Source: Beta vulgaris subsp. vulgaris (taxonomy: Eukaryota > Streptophyta > Magnoliopsida > Caryophyllales > Amaranthaceae). From it: DNA of 64,000 bases. Numbering within the stretch: position 1 is the stretch's first letter; the number at the start of each line of letters is the position of its first letter. The notes beneath the pieces were generated by a model, which had not been told where the DNA came from, did no database searches, and saw only the letters and a program-made list of their open reading frames with translations. The position numbers and the translations under genes were made by a program. The stretch covers positions 21,691,983 through 21,755,982 of the forward strand of contig NC_079210.1 of assembly GCF_026745355.1 (NCBI RefSeq). The letters are read 5' to 3'. This document shows, piece by piece, positions 46,850-58,310 of the stretch.

Positions 46850-47160
46850 CACTAGTAGAAAAAGGACGATTTGCGTCGCATGAAAGGCAAAACAACACAA
46901 AAACATAATTTGCATCGCATGCTATGAAGAGTGCGACGCAAAAAATCATTGCATAAGCACCATATACGAACTATTGATGTGTGACGCATATAGCTCATGT
47001 GCGTCGGACCCTTAGGCCCATGCGACGCACATCGCTGCATCTAGGTGACAAAATTTGAAGTCTATCTGCGTCGCACTTAACTATTGTGCGTTGAAAAAGG
47101 CTAATTTGCATCGGATCCCTTGGCCCATCCGACGCAGATAAACCCAAAAGCCCAACTCAC
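46850..47160. mobile_element. CACTA element 5' end with GCGTCG subterminal repeats
   Basis: The terminus CACTAGTAGAAAAAGGACG at 46,850 is followed by repeated GCGTCGCA, TGCGACGCA, GCGTCGGACCC and CCATCCGACGCA motifs in both orientations. These match the subterminal style of the fragment ending at 9,271. A complementary TTTTTCTACTAGTG end was not found, so the element is truncated, probably by the copia insertion starting at 48,471. Confidence 0.65.
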
Positions 47161-48470
47161 TTTTTTAAACCTAGCGCCTTCTAACTATTGTGTCTCTCTC
47201 TCAAACTCTAAAAATACACGAGCAGCGTCTCTCTCTCTCTCTCACCCTCAACCCCCCCCCCCCCTCTATATCTCTCACCATCTCTTTCTCTCCTTTTCAT
47301 TAGGCGAACATCGAACAATAACGTTCTAGAACAACGAACAACAAAATTATCTGTTTGATATGCCACCGCCATGGATGAATTCTTCGAGTTTGATATGAAT
47401 GAACACTCTTTCTCTCTCACTTTGACAGGTTCGTTTTTTTTTCATTTTTTAATCTGATTTTATATTTTCGTAGTCTACAATTTTCTATTTTCAGATCTAC
47501 AATTTCGTGTTTTCGTTTTTTTTTTTTTTCATTTTTTTGATCTAATTTACTGTTTTTTTTTTGGCGTTTTAATATTCTTTCTTCGAGTTTTATGCATCTG
47601 AAAATTATGTTTGTTTGTTTTTTTTACTTTTTATATCTGATTTTTTATTTTCATTTGCAGATCGGTGTTTGGTTCTTCTCGAAGTCTTCTTAATCGGAAA
47701 TTGAAGTAAAGTGCTTTTTGGTCGACTTCACACATGTCTCTCTCTTCTAGATCTTCGTGGTTTCGCTTTTTCCATAATCGGTTTCACTTTTTTGTTGTTT
47801 TTAATTTTAGGAATTTTGTTGGTTTATTGTTTTGTGTTCAAGTTGTAAATTATAAAATAACATAAATTAGAAAAGAGAATGAACTAAAGAACAAACTAAA
47901 ACTAATTACATGTTTTTTTTCAAACAACTAAATAAAAAAGTTCATAGGAGGTCGAGCGACCCAGATACGACGAACAATACATGACCAACGACGATGTAGG
48001 CCACGAGCCACGGCAACCCACCACGACCAACTAATGACCCATCGATAATTGAGGAACTCTAATATAATTCATTTAAAAAAAGTATAAATAAAAAAAGATA
48101 CAAATCCTATACATTAAATCTAAACTCAAAATTAAAAAAAATGAAGAAAATAAAAACTATAGAAGTCTGAAATTACGATTCTTCATCTAGTGAACATGTT
48201 TGGTCGAGCGAAGAACTGTTAGAGCGACGTTGACGAGGACCCGAGTAAGGAGAACGATCGAGTGAAGAATCGTCTTCGTATGTTGAACGAAGAAGGACGA
48301 CGAGGACTCGACGAGCAGAAGAACGAGGACTTAAAACCGAGAAGAACGACGAGGACTCGACGAGCAGAAGAACGAGGACTTAAAACCGAGAAGAACGACG
48401 AGGACTCGACGAGCAGAAGAAGGACGAGGACTCGAGTAATCTGCCGACGATGATGAAGTGTGAGAAAGGG
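47161..48470. other. CACTA interior-like DNA, no clear gene
   Basis: CT-rich leader-like sequence with a C13 run (about 47,252) precedes a good-context ATG at 47,371. The short frame there (MDEFFEFDMNEHSFSLTLT) ends at a possible donor, CAG|GTTCG (about 47,429). A possible acceptor, TTTGCAG, lies near 47,660. This resembles the first exon of a transposase or captured gene, but is too short to name. A 49-bp tandem repeat follows at 48,298-48,436. Confidence 0.35.
48298..48436. repeat. 49-bp tandem repeat, 2.8 copies
   Basis: Units start at 48,298, 48,347 and 48,396 with CGACGAGGACTCGACGAGCA; the first two are identical and the third is partial. Confidence 0.93.
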
Positions 48471-49817
48471 TGTTGAAACAGAAAATGTTGAACCCTAGTT
48501 TTGATGATGACAAAGGAACAAAGAAACAAACTAAGTATTGGACTAACAAGTTGTTTAAGTCAGTGAATTTCAAGGTATCAATACAAGGAAGAAAGAGAAT
48601 ACTAAGTCAAGGAAGAAATCAAATTTGGATGTTGAAGACTAAGTGAAGATGTTTCTATATTTGGTACTAGAGCACCATTGGAGCAAGAAGACTAAGGCAG
48701 GAGTTTTTGTTTCTAGTTCCATTGTAAAGGAACGAGTGAAAATGGTAAGGAACTATGGAAATTTAGAATGAGAATAATCGTTTATTCCTTTGAAAGGAAC
48801 ATACGAACTGTCGCTAAACTTATAATGGTAAAGGAACTAGATTTAGGATGAAGCATTACAACGGTACATTTATGTCAGTTGAGTAAATTATGCCTAGAAT
48901 CTAGGTAACCGTTTTTATTTAAGGAAAAATCTGATTTTAAGGAAAAGATTTTATTTTTCCAAAGATAATAAAAATTATTTTTGGTTTTTATGGAAATATT
49001 TTAAAGATAATATTTATGGTAAAAGTATTTTCTTTCGGTTTTATTAATTAAAATGTTTTTAACTAAATCAGATTTTCGAGTAATGCTTAAAGTGGTTGCT
49101 AATATTAAGGAGCAGTAACTTGAATCTCTCCCACGTTTAACAGTGATCATAGAGATCATGGGATGATTAAGGAACGTGTTCCTCTGGATAAGGAACATCA
49201 TGGAATAATGGTTCAAACCACTAATACATGTTTTAATCCCACGTTCTAAGTTATTACCACTATAAATACTAATGTCTAATGAAGTTTCATTAAGTGTGTC
49301 TGACTAAGTGATTTAGTGAGTTTGACTAAGTAAAGTGTCAGTGCCTTCATTATCTCATAAAAGTCATTTGTTCTTTTCCTTCTTACTCTAATTCCACTAA
49401 GTTTATTTGATTAATTGTATTTTGGATTTTGGGGTAAGGGGACTTTGAGTGAAGTTCTGTGAGAGAGAAGCTTTGAGTGAAGCAAGTTAAAGTGAGAAGA
49501 CTTCAAGTGAAGTTTAGAGGAACAACTGTTAAGGGAACATTTGTTCAGGAACTTGAGTTTAGGAACTCAAGGTGTGGCTCGTGAGTAGAATTAGGGTGTA
49601 ACAAAGTTTTTTGGCCTAATTAGTGAAAGAGTTGAGTTTAAAATCCCTAGTGGTTGAGATTATTTCTTCTTGTTAGGCCCAAGAAGTTTTTCCTCGTAAA
49701 AATCCCTTATGTTCCTTTAGCTTGTTTATTTGTTTAAGTTTGAAATTCCATAATAAGTTACGTTTATTTTTACACATACAATTTAGCCCCCCTTGTATTG
49801 TTCCTAGTGAAATAACA
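48471..49817 (+). repeat. 5' LTR of the SIRE-like copia (1,347 bp)
   Basis: It starts TGTTGAAACAG and ends GAAATAACA, two bases before the primer-binding site. TATAAATA at 49,261-49,268 is a likely core promoter, placing the transcript start near 49,295. No 3' LTR is present. Confidence 0.8.
49261..49268 (+). promoter_or_regulatory. LTR TATA box
   Basis: TATAAATA in the U3 part of the LTR, about 550 bp before the LTR end. Confidence 0.55.
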
Positions 49818-49819
49818 AT

Positions 49820-49832
49820 TGGTATCAGAGCC
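49820..49832 (+). promoter_or_regulatory. Copia primer-binding site
   Basis: TGGTATCAGAGCC, complementary to the initiator-methionine tRNA 3' end, just after the LTR. Confidence 0.92.
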
Positions 49833-49881
49833 AGAACTCACAAAAGATAGGAAACCCTATGAGAAAAAGATCCAAAGAACA

Positions 49882-52800
49882 ATGAATACCACCAAGAAAC
49901 TTGAGGAAGGTTACTCCACGCGAAGGCCTCCCATGTTCAATGGGAAGTTCTATTCCTACTAGAAGAACCGGATGGAGATATTCATCAAGCTTGAAAACTA
50001 TCAGGTATGGAGAGTCATTGAAGTTGGTGATTTCGAGGTCACAACTACTAATGAAAAAAATGAGGTAATTCTAAAACCCTTCTCTGCATGTGACAAAGTC
50101 AATTTCGGAAAAATGGAAGTAAATGCCATCACTAGTAGAATAAATGCTTATTGTTGCGGTCAAAAAGTGGCCTATTGCTGCGGTTTTGGGCGCGCAGCAT
50201 TTAAGGGGGCAGCAATAGGTAATAATTATATTGCTGCGGTTTGTAGGTAAAACCGCAGCAATATGTATTTTTTTAATTAAAAAAAATTAGATCCTATTGT
50301 TGCAGTTTTTACCAAAAATCGCAGCAATATGTACCACAGTTCAAAAAAAAAATTTGTTTTTCGATATTCTTTTTTTTTTTTAATAATTTTCGTAGATTTC
50401 ATTCAAAATTTATCAAAAGAAACTCAGGGGCACAACCCCCAAAAGTATATGGAAGAGATAGAAACAAACAACATTTAAAGTGTATAAAAACACTTAACTA
50501 AAACACAAACGAGATCATACACCATCTAAACAGCAAAATTCAACATATATAAAAAAACAGAAATAAATTCGTCTACAAAAAGTGAAAAAAATTCAACAAA
50601 TAATATTCAACATATTCGACTAAAAATATGAAAAAAAAACAGAAAAAATTATAGAAAAAAAATTAACACCATCCAAACATCATACACAATAATTATAAAA
50701 GAAGAAAAAAATGAATTGTCGATGAGTTCTTCGACCTTTCGATTGTACATAAAAAAACAGAGGAGATGAGAACTTCAGGGACGACCGGAGGAGAGAGAAT
50801 GAGTCACTGGTGAGATGTTTCCCCGTCGTTTCATTTCTTCGACCTTTCGATCTTTTACCATCAATGAATTCGTAGGAGATGGCGATTGATTTCTGGTTGT
50901 TGAACGAACTTATTGTTACTGAGATGGCGACTGGATTCGTCTGGTCGCACGACACTCTTGCTGCGACACTCTTCGTGGGTAGGAGAGAGGCGAGAGACAA
51001 GAAGAGGGTAGAAGAGAGGAGATCAGAGAGAGGAGGCGAGAGAAGCGAGAGAGGCGAGAGACAAGAAGAGGGTAGAAGAGAGGAGATTAGAGAGAGGAGG
51101 TGAGAGAGGCGAGACCAGAGGAGAGAGACTGGCAGGGACGATCGGAGGAGAGAGAACTTCATGGACTGGTAAGAGGTGTGCTTGAGGAGAGAGAAGGAAT
51201 GACTAGTGAGAAAGGTAGTTGAGAGGCATGCTTGAGTGAGAGAGGCGTGCTTTTGAGAGTAAGAGGCGTGCTTTTAAGGAGGCATATAATGTGAAACCCT
51301 TATTTTTTTTAAATACTTTTTTAATAATATTGCTGCGGTTCTTATCAAGAACCGCAACAATATATTAAAATATTATTTTTTTAATAGAATTTTAATATAT
51401 TGCTGCGGTTTTTGACAAAACCGCAACAATATATCTTGTTAAATAGTCAACTTTTTTTCAAAAAATTTCCCATTGATATCATATTGCTGCGGTTTCAGGC
51501 CAAAACCGCATCAATATCTTTATTTTATATTTTACCTTTTTTTTTACGTGATATATTGCTGCGTATGGGTAAGACCGCAGCAATACCACCGCAACAATAA
51601 ATAATTATTCTACTAGTGCATGGTTGTTAAATTGTTGCATTGTGAACTTGGACCCCATGAACACAATAGGATCATGGAATGCAAATCCGCAAAGCAAATA
51701 TGGGATTTACTAGAAGTAACTATAGGAACTAAGAAGTCAAAAGATCTTAAATTATTTACTAATGAATCAATATGAACTGTTCTCCATGAAGACTAAGGAA
51801 AGCATCAGAGATCTTACTCGTTTTACTAACATTATTAATGAGTTAGCTTCTCTTGGAAAGTTTATTTCATCAGAGGAACAGGTTCGAAAGGTTTTAGGAG
51901 TCTTCCTAAGGAAGATGGATCTAAGTCACTGCTTTACAAGAAACAAAAGACTTCACTAAGTTCAACTTAGAACAGCTGGCTGGGTCACTTATGACTCATG
52001 AGCTTCACCTTGATACTGATATGGTGAAAGCTCCAAATCAAAATCATTCTCTAAAGCAGATGATGAAGATGATTCTGATCAGAAGAAGAAGAGAAGCACT
52101 CTCATGGTTCGAAAATTTCGAAAGATGTATAGGAACATGAAGAAGGAACTTCAAAGGTAAAACTAAAAATTTTCTAACAAAGCTGCTTGTCATAAATGTG
52201 GTAGTACAATCACTTCATCAAGGAATGTCCCTTTGGGAAAATGAAAAACCAAAGAAAGGAACAAGGAACGCTTTGCTGAAAGGAACAAGAATAAAGCACC
52301 TTTCTCTAAAGGCATTCGAAAGGCAATGATAGCTACTTGTGGAGATTCAGAGACGGAAGAGGAAGAAGAACAACAAACTGCAAATCTTTGCCTCATGGCA
52401 AACATTGATGAAAAGGGAGATGAAGAAAATGTTGAGGTAAGCCAACATGGACTTGATCAAACTTAGATTAAAACTAGGCCTGAAATATATGATCTTCTTT
52501 ATGATGCAATTCTTGAATGTAGAGATGAACGTGAAAAACGTGAGCAAACTGAACAAGCTCTTAAAGTTTGCAAAGAACATATAGAATGGCTTAAGAAAAT
52601 GAGATCGGATGTTGAAAGTAGGTTCTTTAATTTGTTTGATAAAAACTTGAAAATCAAGGAATCTTATGAGAGTGTGAAGAATAAAAATTATCTGATTAAT
52701 TTAGAAATTTCACACCTAAGGGAATTTTTCCCAGTTCTAAGTACCTTTGACATTAGATCAACCCCTTTGAAAGGATACAGATCTGGAATCGAAAATTTGA

Positions 52801-52980
52801 ATAAAGAGAAAATTATTTCAAAGGAACACATCTGTAATCTTAAGAAGGAACTGGTTGTTGCAAGGAACAGAGGCAAAACAATGGATGTTCCTAAATGGAT
52901 TGAGAGACCACAGACTAAAAGAAAAGAAGGTCTTGGTTTTGAAAACTACAAAAAAAGGAATAAGAACAAGAAATAGTTGA
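49882..52980 (+). pseudogene. SIRE-like gag, interrupted by a CACTA MITE
   Basis: The ATG at 49,882 begins MNTTKKLEEGYSTRRPPMFN. A TAG at 49,960 sits where a tryptophan is expected. The frame goes on through RMEIFIKLENYQVWRVIE to FGKMEVNAI at 50,129, where the MITE begins. After it (from 51,622) the gag text continues with a short VVKLLHCELGPHEHNRIMEC and SAKQIWDLLEVTIGT, then YELFSMKTKESIRDLTRFTN and INELASLGKF (51,762-51,870). A zinc knuckle (CHKCG at about 52,190, then HFIKECPLG) is broken by a one-base shift. Then comes a long charged linker (52,440-52,976) rich in Lys/Glu. Protease follows. Several frameshifts make gag non-functional independently of the MITE. Confidence 0.85.
50130..51618. 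mobile_element. Non-autonomous CACTA MITE in copia gag, TSD CAT
   Basis: The left end CACTAGTAGAATAAATGCTT and the right end (…ATAATTATTCTACTAGTG) are inverted repeats of about 14 bp. CAT flanks both sides (50,127-50,129 and 51,619-51,621). Subterminal copies of ATTGCTGCGGTTTT in both orientations fill about 250 bp at each end. The interior is AT-rich to 50,700, then AG-rich (GAGAGAGGCGAGAG, 50,980-51,250). No transposase is encoded; the long frames in the AG-rich part are low-complexity. It is the same family as the truncated copy at 23,349. At 1,489 bp with intact ends and TSD it looks like a relatively young insertion. Confidence 0.95.
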
Positions 52981-53162
52981 CCTACCTAGTGAAAAATTTT
53001 AGCAGAAAGTAGGTCATTACATAAATCAATGTCAACTAAAAACTGAAATGATTGGCAAAAATGTGAAGATGAATAACATGAAATGTGTTGTCAAATCAGG
53101 TCCTAGTCAAGAACTGGAACCCACGAAACAAGGGGTTCCTACAACTAACAACTAGTTGATTT

Positions 53163-54741
53163 TTGCAGGTTGGAGTGAGGGGGAACAACACTTGGTATCT
53201 AGATAGTGGTTTTTCTAAACATATGACAGGAGACAAATCTAAGTTTCTCTCACTCACAAACTATGAAGGTGGAAGTGTGACATTTGGTGACAATCAGAAA
53301 GGTAACATAGTTGCCATGGGTAACGTTGGTAAGTCACTATCACATTCCATTGAAAATGTATTTTTAGTTGAAGGTCTAAAACATAATCTATTAAGTATTT
53401 CCCAATTCTATGACAAGGGAAATTTTGTCAAATTTAATAATGGAAAATGCTTGATAATTAACATTAAAACTAAGAAGGTAATTTTGGAAGGAACAAGGAA
53501 AAGGAACATATATATTGTGGATCTTAATCTTGTTCCTAAAATCAATCTGACGTGTCTTAGTGTAATTGAAGATGACTCACTCCTTTGGCATAAGCGTCTA
53601 GGACATACTAGCTTTTCATTACTTGACAAACTTCGATCAAAAGATATTATCTTGGGATTACCATCTATAAAATTTCATATTGATCAAGTTTGTGATGCAT
53701 GTGCCCGAGGAAAGCATATTAGATCTTCTTTAAATCTAAAACTATAGTGAGCACCACAAAACCATTAGAATTAATTCATATGGATTTGTGTGGCCTTATG
53801 AGAATACAAAGTAGAAGTGGAAAGAGGTATGTGTTAGTTATTGTTGATGACTACTCTATGTATACTTGGGTTATTTTTCTCACTAGTAAAGATGAAACTT
53901 ATGATGAGTTCCTTGTCTTTGCTAAAAGAGTTCAAAATTTGAGTGGTCATAAATTGATGCATATTAGATCTGATCATGGCAAAGAATTTGAAAATTATAA
54001 ATTTGATGACTTAAGCAGAGACCATGGCCTAGATCATAATTTTTCTGCCCCTAGAACACCACAACAAAATGGGGTGGTAGAAAGTAAAATAGAACTTTAG
54101 AAAAAATGGCTAGGATAATGCTAATTGCTAGTGATCATCCAAGGAACTTTTGGGTCGAAGATGTTAATACTGCTTGTCACATAATAAATTGTGCCATGAT
54201 GAGACCGATCATTAACAAAACTCCTTATGAGCTTTATTATGGAAAGAAACTCAATATCACTCATTTCAGAACATTTGGTTGCAAATGTTTTGTTCATAAC
54301 AATGGGAAAGATAATCTTGGAAAATTTGAAGCTAGGAGTGATGAAGCTATATTATTAGGATATTCATCAGATAGTAAGCCTTATAGGGTTTACAATAAAA
54401 CAACTATAAGTGTTGAAGAAAGTATCCACATAATTTTTGATGAATCTGACAAATTCAATCCAAGCAAACAGGTTGATGATTATGAGATTGGCTTGGTACG
54501 ACCAATTGAGGAAGATACAGATTCAATTGAAGAAGAAGAAATAAAAGAGGAAAAGAACAAAGAAAATGAAAACATACATAACAATGATGTTCCTATTCCT
54601 CAAGATGAAGGAGTTGTTCCTCTTCCTCAAGTTGAAAGAACTGAGTCAACCAATGCTGAAAGAGGAACAACTGATCAAAGCTCCTCAGCTACTCAAGGAA
54701 CTCAAGAGGAACAACCTGTTCCTATAAGGGAAAAGCTCTAG
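53163..54741 (+). pseudogene. SIRE-like protease and integrase
   Basis: Protease: 53,163-53,330, with WYLDSGFSKHMTGDKSKF, DSG catalytic site retained. The pre-integrase HHCC zinc region is at 53,580-53,720 (LWHKRLGHTSFSLLDKLRS and CDACARGKH). The integrase core at 53,747-54,100 keeps all three acids: HMDLCG, RSDHGKEFEN and NGVVESK. A one-base shift at about 54,095 moves the C-terminal part to 54,106-54,741. That part holds NFWVEDVNTACHIINCAMMR, TPYELYYGKKLNITHFRTFG, KFEARSDEAILLGYSSDSKP and a Glu/Pro-rich tail. Overall this is the best-preserved copia pol segment in the window, with only one or two frame breaks. It ends just before where RT should start. Confidence 0.9.
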
Positions 54742-54839
54742 TTAAGCAGTCTAGCCTCTATCTCATTAGAAACTTCATTGGCATCAGGGGCATGTTTAAT
54801 TGTACTAGGTTGCATAATCAAGTACCTTTAGTGACAGTT

Positions 54840-57590
54840 GGAGTGAACTTTCCGTCAGACTTAGACTGTCAGAACTCGATGTAGTTTTGGGATGGATTGG
54901 TTGGGAATATTCAAGGCTCAGATTGATTGTGAGGCCTAAAAGGTGTCCTTAGTCGGCCCTAAGAAAGAAAGAGTGACTTATAGGAAGCTTGGGAAGGAGA
55001 AATGAATGAAGATAGTGTCTACGATGAGAACTCAATCTTATATGAAGAAGGGGTGTTCTTTATTCTTATGTGGATTTCGGAGGATTGTAAAGAAAGATGA
55101 GAATAGGGATGTTCCGGTTGTATATCAGTTTCCTGATGTGTTTCCTGAAGAGATAATGGGTATGCCACCTGTTAGGGATCATGAGTTCGCCATAAACTTG
55201 ATGCCAGGAAACGAACCTATTTCAAAGGCTCTGTATAGAATGGCTCCAGCTGAGATGAAAGAGTTAAATGTTCAATTGGAGGAGTTATTGAAAAAAGGGT
55301 ATATAAGACCTAGTTTGTCTCCTTGGGGTGCACCTGTATTGTTCGTGAAAAAGAAAGATGGTAGTTTGAGGTTATGCATTGATTATCGGGAGTTGAACAA
55401 TGTGACGATCAGGAATAAGTATCCGCTTCCGAGATTAGATGATTTATTCAATCATTTGAAAGGAGCGGGGATTTCTCAAAGATAGGTTTAAGGTCAGGTC
55501 ATCACCAATTGAGGATTGTTGAGGGTGGTATTCCTAAGACTGCGTTTATGACGTGTTATGCTCACTATGAATTCAAAGTGATGTTGTTTGGTCTGACCAA
55601 CGATCCTGTCGTGTTCATGGATTTGATGCACATGATTTTCAGGCCATACTTGGATAAATTTGTGGTTGTGTTTATAGATGATATTTTGGTATATTCGAAT
55701 GATATGAGCAGTCATGAGATGCATTTGAGGGAAGTTTTATCCACCCTGAGAGAGGATAAGTTGTACGACAAGCTCTCTAAGTGTGAGTTTTGGTTGGATG
55801 AGGTTGCATTTTTAGGACATATTTTCTCAAAGGAGTTTCGGTGGATCCCGCTAAGATTCAAGCAGTGCGTGAATGACCAACACCGAAGACGGTGTCAGAT
55901 ATAAGGAGTTTTCTTAGGTTAGCTAGTTACTATCGGAGATTTGTGAAGTATTTCTCGAAGATCTCAAGACCAATTACTAGCATGATGAAGAAAGAAAGTA
56001 AGTTTATCTATACTTCAGAGTGTGAGGAAGTTTTTTCGGCGTTAAAGGAAAAGTTGACTTAAACACTTGTTTTGGCTCTACCTGATGAGGGTCGGCAGCA
56101 TGATGTTGATGCTTCGAAATTTGGTTTAGGGTGTGTATTGATGTAGAACAAAAAGGTCATTGTTTATGCTTTTAGGTAGTTAAAACCATACGAGCTGAAT
56201 CATCCAACCCAAGACCTTGAGTTAGGTGCAATAGTGTTTGCTTAGAAGATATGGTGACACTATATGTATGGAACAACGTGTAAGTTGTACACGGATCATA
56301 AGAGCTTAAAGTATATTTTCACTCATAAGGAGTTGAACTTGATGGAGAGGAGGTGGTTGGAGTTGATCAAGTATTATGATTTTGAGATCCAGTATCATGA
56401 AGGCATAGCTAATATTGTTGTTGATGCATTGAGTCGAAAGTTGAGTATCGTTCAGTGAATGCAAGGAAAAGCTATCATTAAAGGTACTGGGAGAAGGAGG
56501 TGTTGGAGAATTGTTGGGTTATTTGTCAGTTCAATCCTTGATCTATGATGATATTAGGGAGGGTAATCAAAGGATGAAAAGTTAGAAAAGATTCGAGAGA
56601 AAATCCAGATAGATCATGATGGAAGTATCCGGTTTAAGGGGGGGTGCGTGGTGTATACCAAATAATAGAGAAGAGTTGAAGTTGAAATTCATGAAAGAAT
56701 CTCATAACTCACCTTATTCAGTACGCCTAGGTGGTGATAAGTTGTATAAGGACATGAAACAAACGTTCTGATGGCCAAACATCAAGCGAGAGGTAGCAGA
56801 GTTCGTGGCTAAGTGTCTCACATGCCTAAAGGTCATGTTTGAGCATAAGAGGACGCAAGGGAAAGTTTAGCTTTTGGATATTCTGAGTTGGAAATGGGAT
56901 TTTATATCAATGGATTTTGTGTATGCATTACTAAGGACTAAGGCTGGAAATGATACGATTTGGGTCGTGGTACATCGTTTAACTAAATTTGCAACTTTCA
57001 TACCTGTGAAGAGTACTTGGTCGATGGATTAATTGGCTAAAGCATATGTGAAGTGGGTGGTGAAATATCCTGGTGTGCATAAGGACATTGTTTTGGATCG
57101 TCATTCGTGATACGTGCTCAAGATCGGCATAAGAGTTATGCCGATTTGAAGCGAAGGGATGAAGAGTTTCATGATGGAGAGAAGGTATTGCGGAAAATAT
57201 CTCCTTTGAAAGGGGTGATGCGATTTGGAAAGAAGGGAAAGTTAAGGCTAAAGTATATCGGGCCATATGAGGTGTTAAAGAAGATCAGAAAACTAGCATA
57301 TAAGTTGAATTCGCTAAATGACTTAAGTCGAGTCCACGATGTTTTTCACATATCTCAGTTAAGGAAGTATCTTCCATATGTGTCCCATGTGCTGCAACCT
57401 GAGACCATTGAGTTAGATGATAGTTTGACTTATGATGAAAGACCTGTAAAAATCCTTAATAGTAAAGTCAGAAGTACTCGGACTAGTTAAAGTATTATTG
57501 TCAAACCATCAGACTGAGGAAGCAACATGGGAAGCTGAAGCGGATATGCGTAAGAAATATCTGGCGTTGTTTTTTGAGGTTAATTAGTTA
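54840..57590 (+). pseudogene. Gypsy pol remnant (PR end, RT, RH, IN, chromodomain)
   Basis: Protease tail: SELDVVLGMDWLGIFKAQID at about 54,867-54,926. RT: 55,120-55,910, with [55 protein letters not shown] and the catalytic FIDD region at about 55,670. The conserved [11 protein letters not shown] box is damaged by a frameshift and substitutions at about 55,478. RNase [18 protein letters not shown] and [19 protein letters not shown] (56,264-56,458), with the earlier part broken by stops. Integrase: a zinc region near 56,700-56,850 and SMDF at about 56,913. The text then jumps at about 57,108 from the DIVLDRH segment to the RHKSYADLKRRD segment. The catalytic Glu and about 130 residues are therefore deleted. 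The C-terminal GPYEVLKKI region and a chromodomain-like EEATWEAEADMRKKYLALF end follow. More than ten lesions are present. Confidence 0.9.
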
Positions 57591-57800
57591 TCGAGTTACA
57601 GGTTCGCAACTCCTTTTAATATGGGTAGAATGTAATAGAGTTTCACACTTTAACCATAGTTATTGGAATTGAAAATATTTTTGAGTCTTTATATTCATTT
57701 TAGACATGAGCATTTGAGTCATAAACTGCAATTTTGGATTTTAATCCTTTTTGGAAAGTGATTACGACTTTTTGTCGTAAGTTTCGAAGTCGAAACTTCT

Positions 57801-57814
57801 TTTAAGGGTGGTAG
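57801..57814 (+). promoter_or_regulatory. Gypsy polypurine tract
   Basis: TTTAAGGGTGGTAG follows GTCGAAACTTCT, the same arrangement as before the Tekay 3' LTR. Confidence 0.6.
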
Positions 57815-58310
57815 ACAGTAATATCCCCTATTTTTGAATATTTCGTCAAGTAATTAAAATATTTATTTTCTAAAATAAATATATCAAACAAAGGGTATTC
57901 AGTAATTTTACTTGTTTTTAAATTATTTTGGTGGGAGATGGCCCCAAAATTGGATTTCTTAAACTTTTTTCTTTAAAATACTAGTAAAAACTTTATTAAA
58001 AACTTTTCAAAGCAAAAAAGAAAACAACAATTTTTTTTACGGGATTCCACAGTAATGGGTATGGGGTTTTGTTTCCTAAAACTTCCAGATTTATATTTCT
58101 TACTCAAAAATATATGCTCATGATAGGTCATTAATGTTTAAATACATGATTAAGTTCATGTGATAAGTTACTTATTGGTTGGTTATGACAAAGCTCAAGC
58201 ATAAGAATAAGTGAAGATACTAGTATACTCTTTGTGCAAGATCAAGGTACGTTATGTAGCTAGATCTTTCGACATGTGTTTTTATTTGATAAAGTTGTTT
58301 ATTGATTTAA

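Larger units (their letters stand above)
48471..54741 (+). mobile_element. SIRE-like Ty1/copia element, truncated before RT
   Basis: It has a 5' LTR (48,471-49,817), a primer-binding site, gag, a long linker, protease and integrase in copia order. Pol stops before reverse transcriptase and is joined to unrelated gypsy sequence. Gag wording (RRPPMFNG, RMEIFIKLENYQVWRVIE) and the 1.35-kb LTR suggest the SIRE/Maximus lineage. A CACTA MITE is inserted in gag. Confidence 0.88.

Noticed and set aside
50680..51162. 160-codon Ser/Leu-rich minus-strand frame
   Set aside because: It mirrors the AG-rich low-complexity interior of the CACTA MITE.
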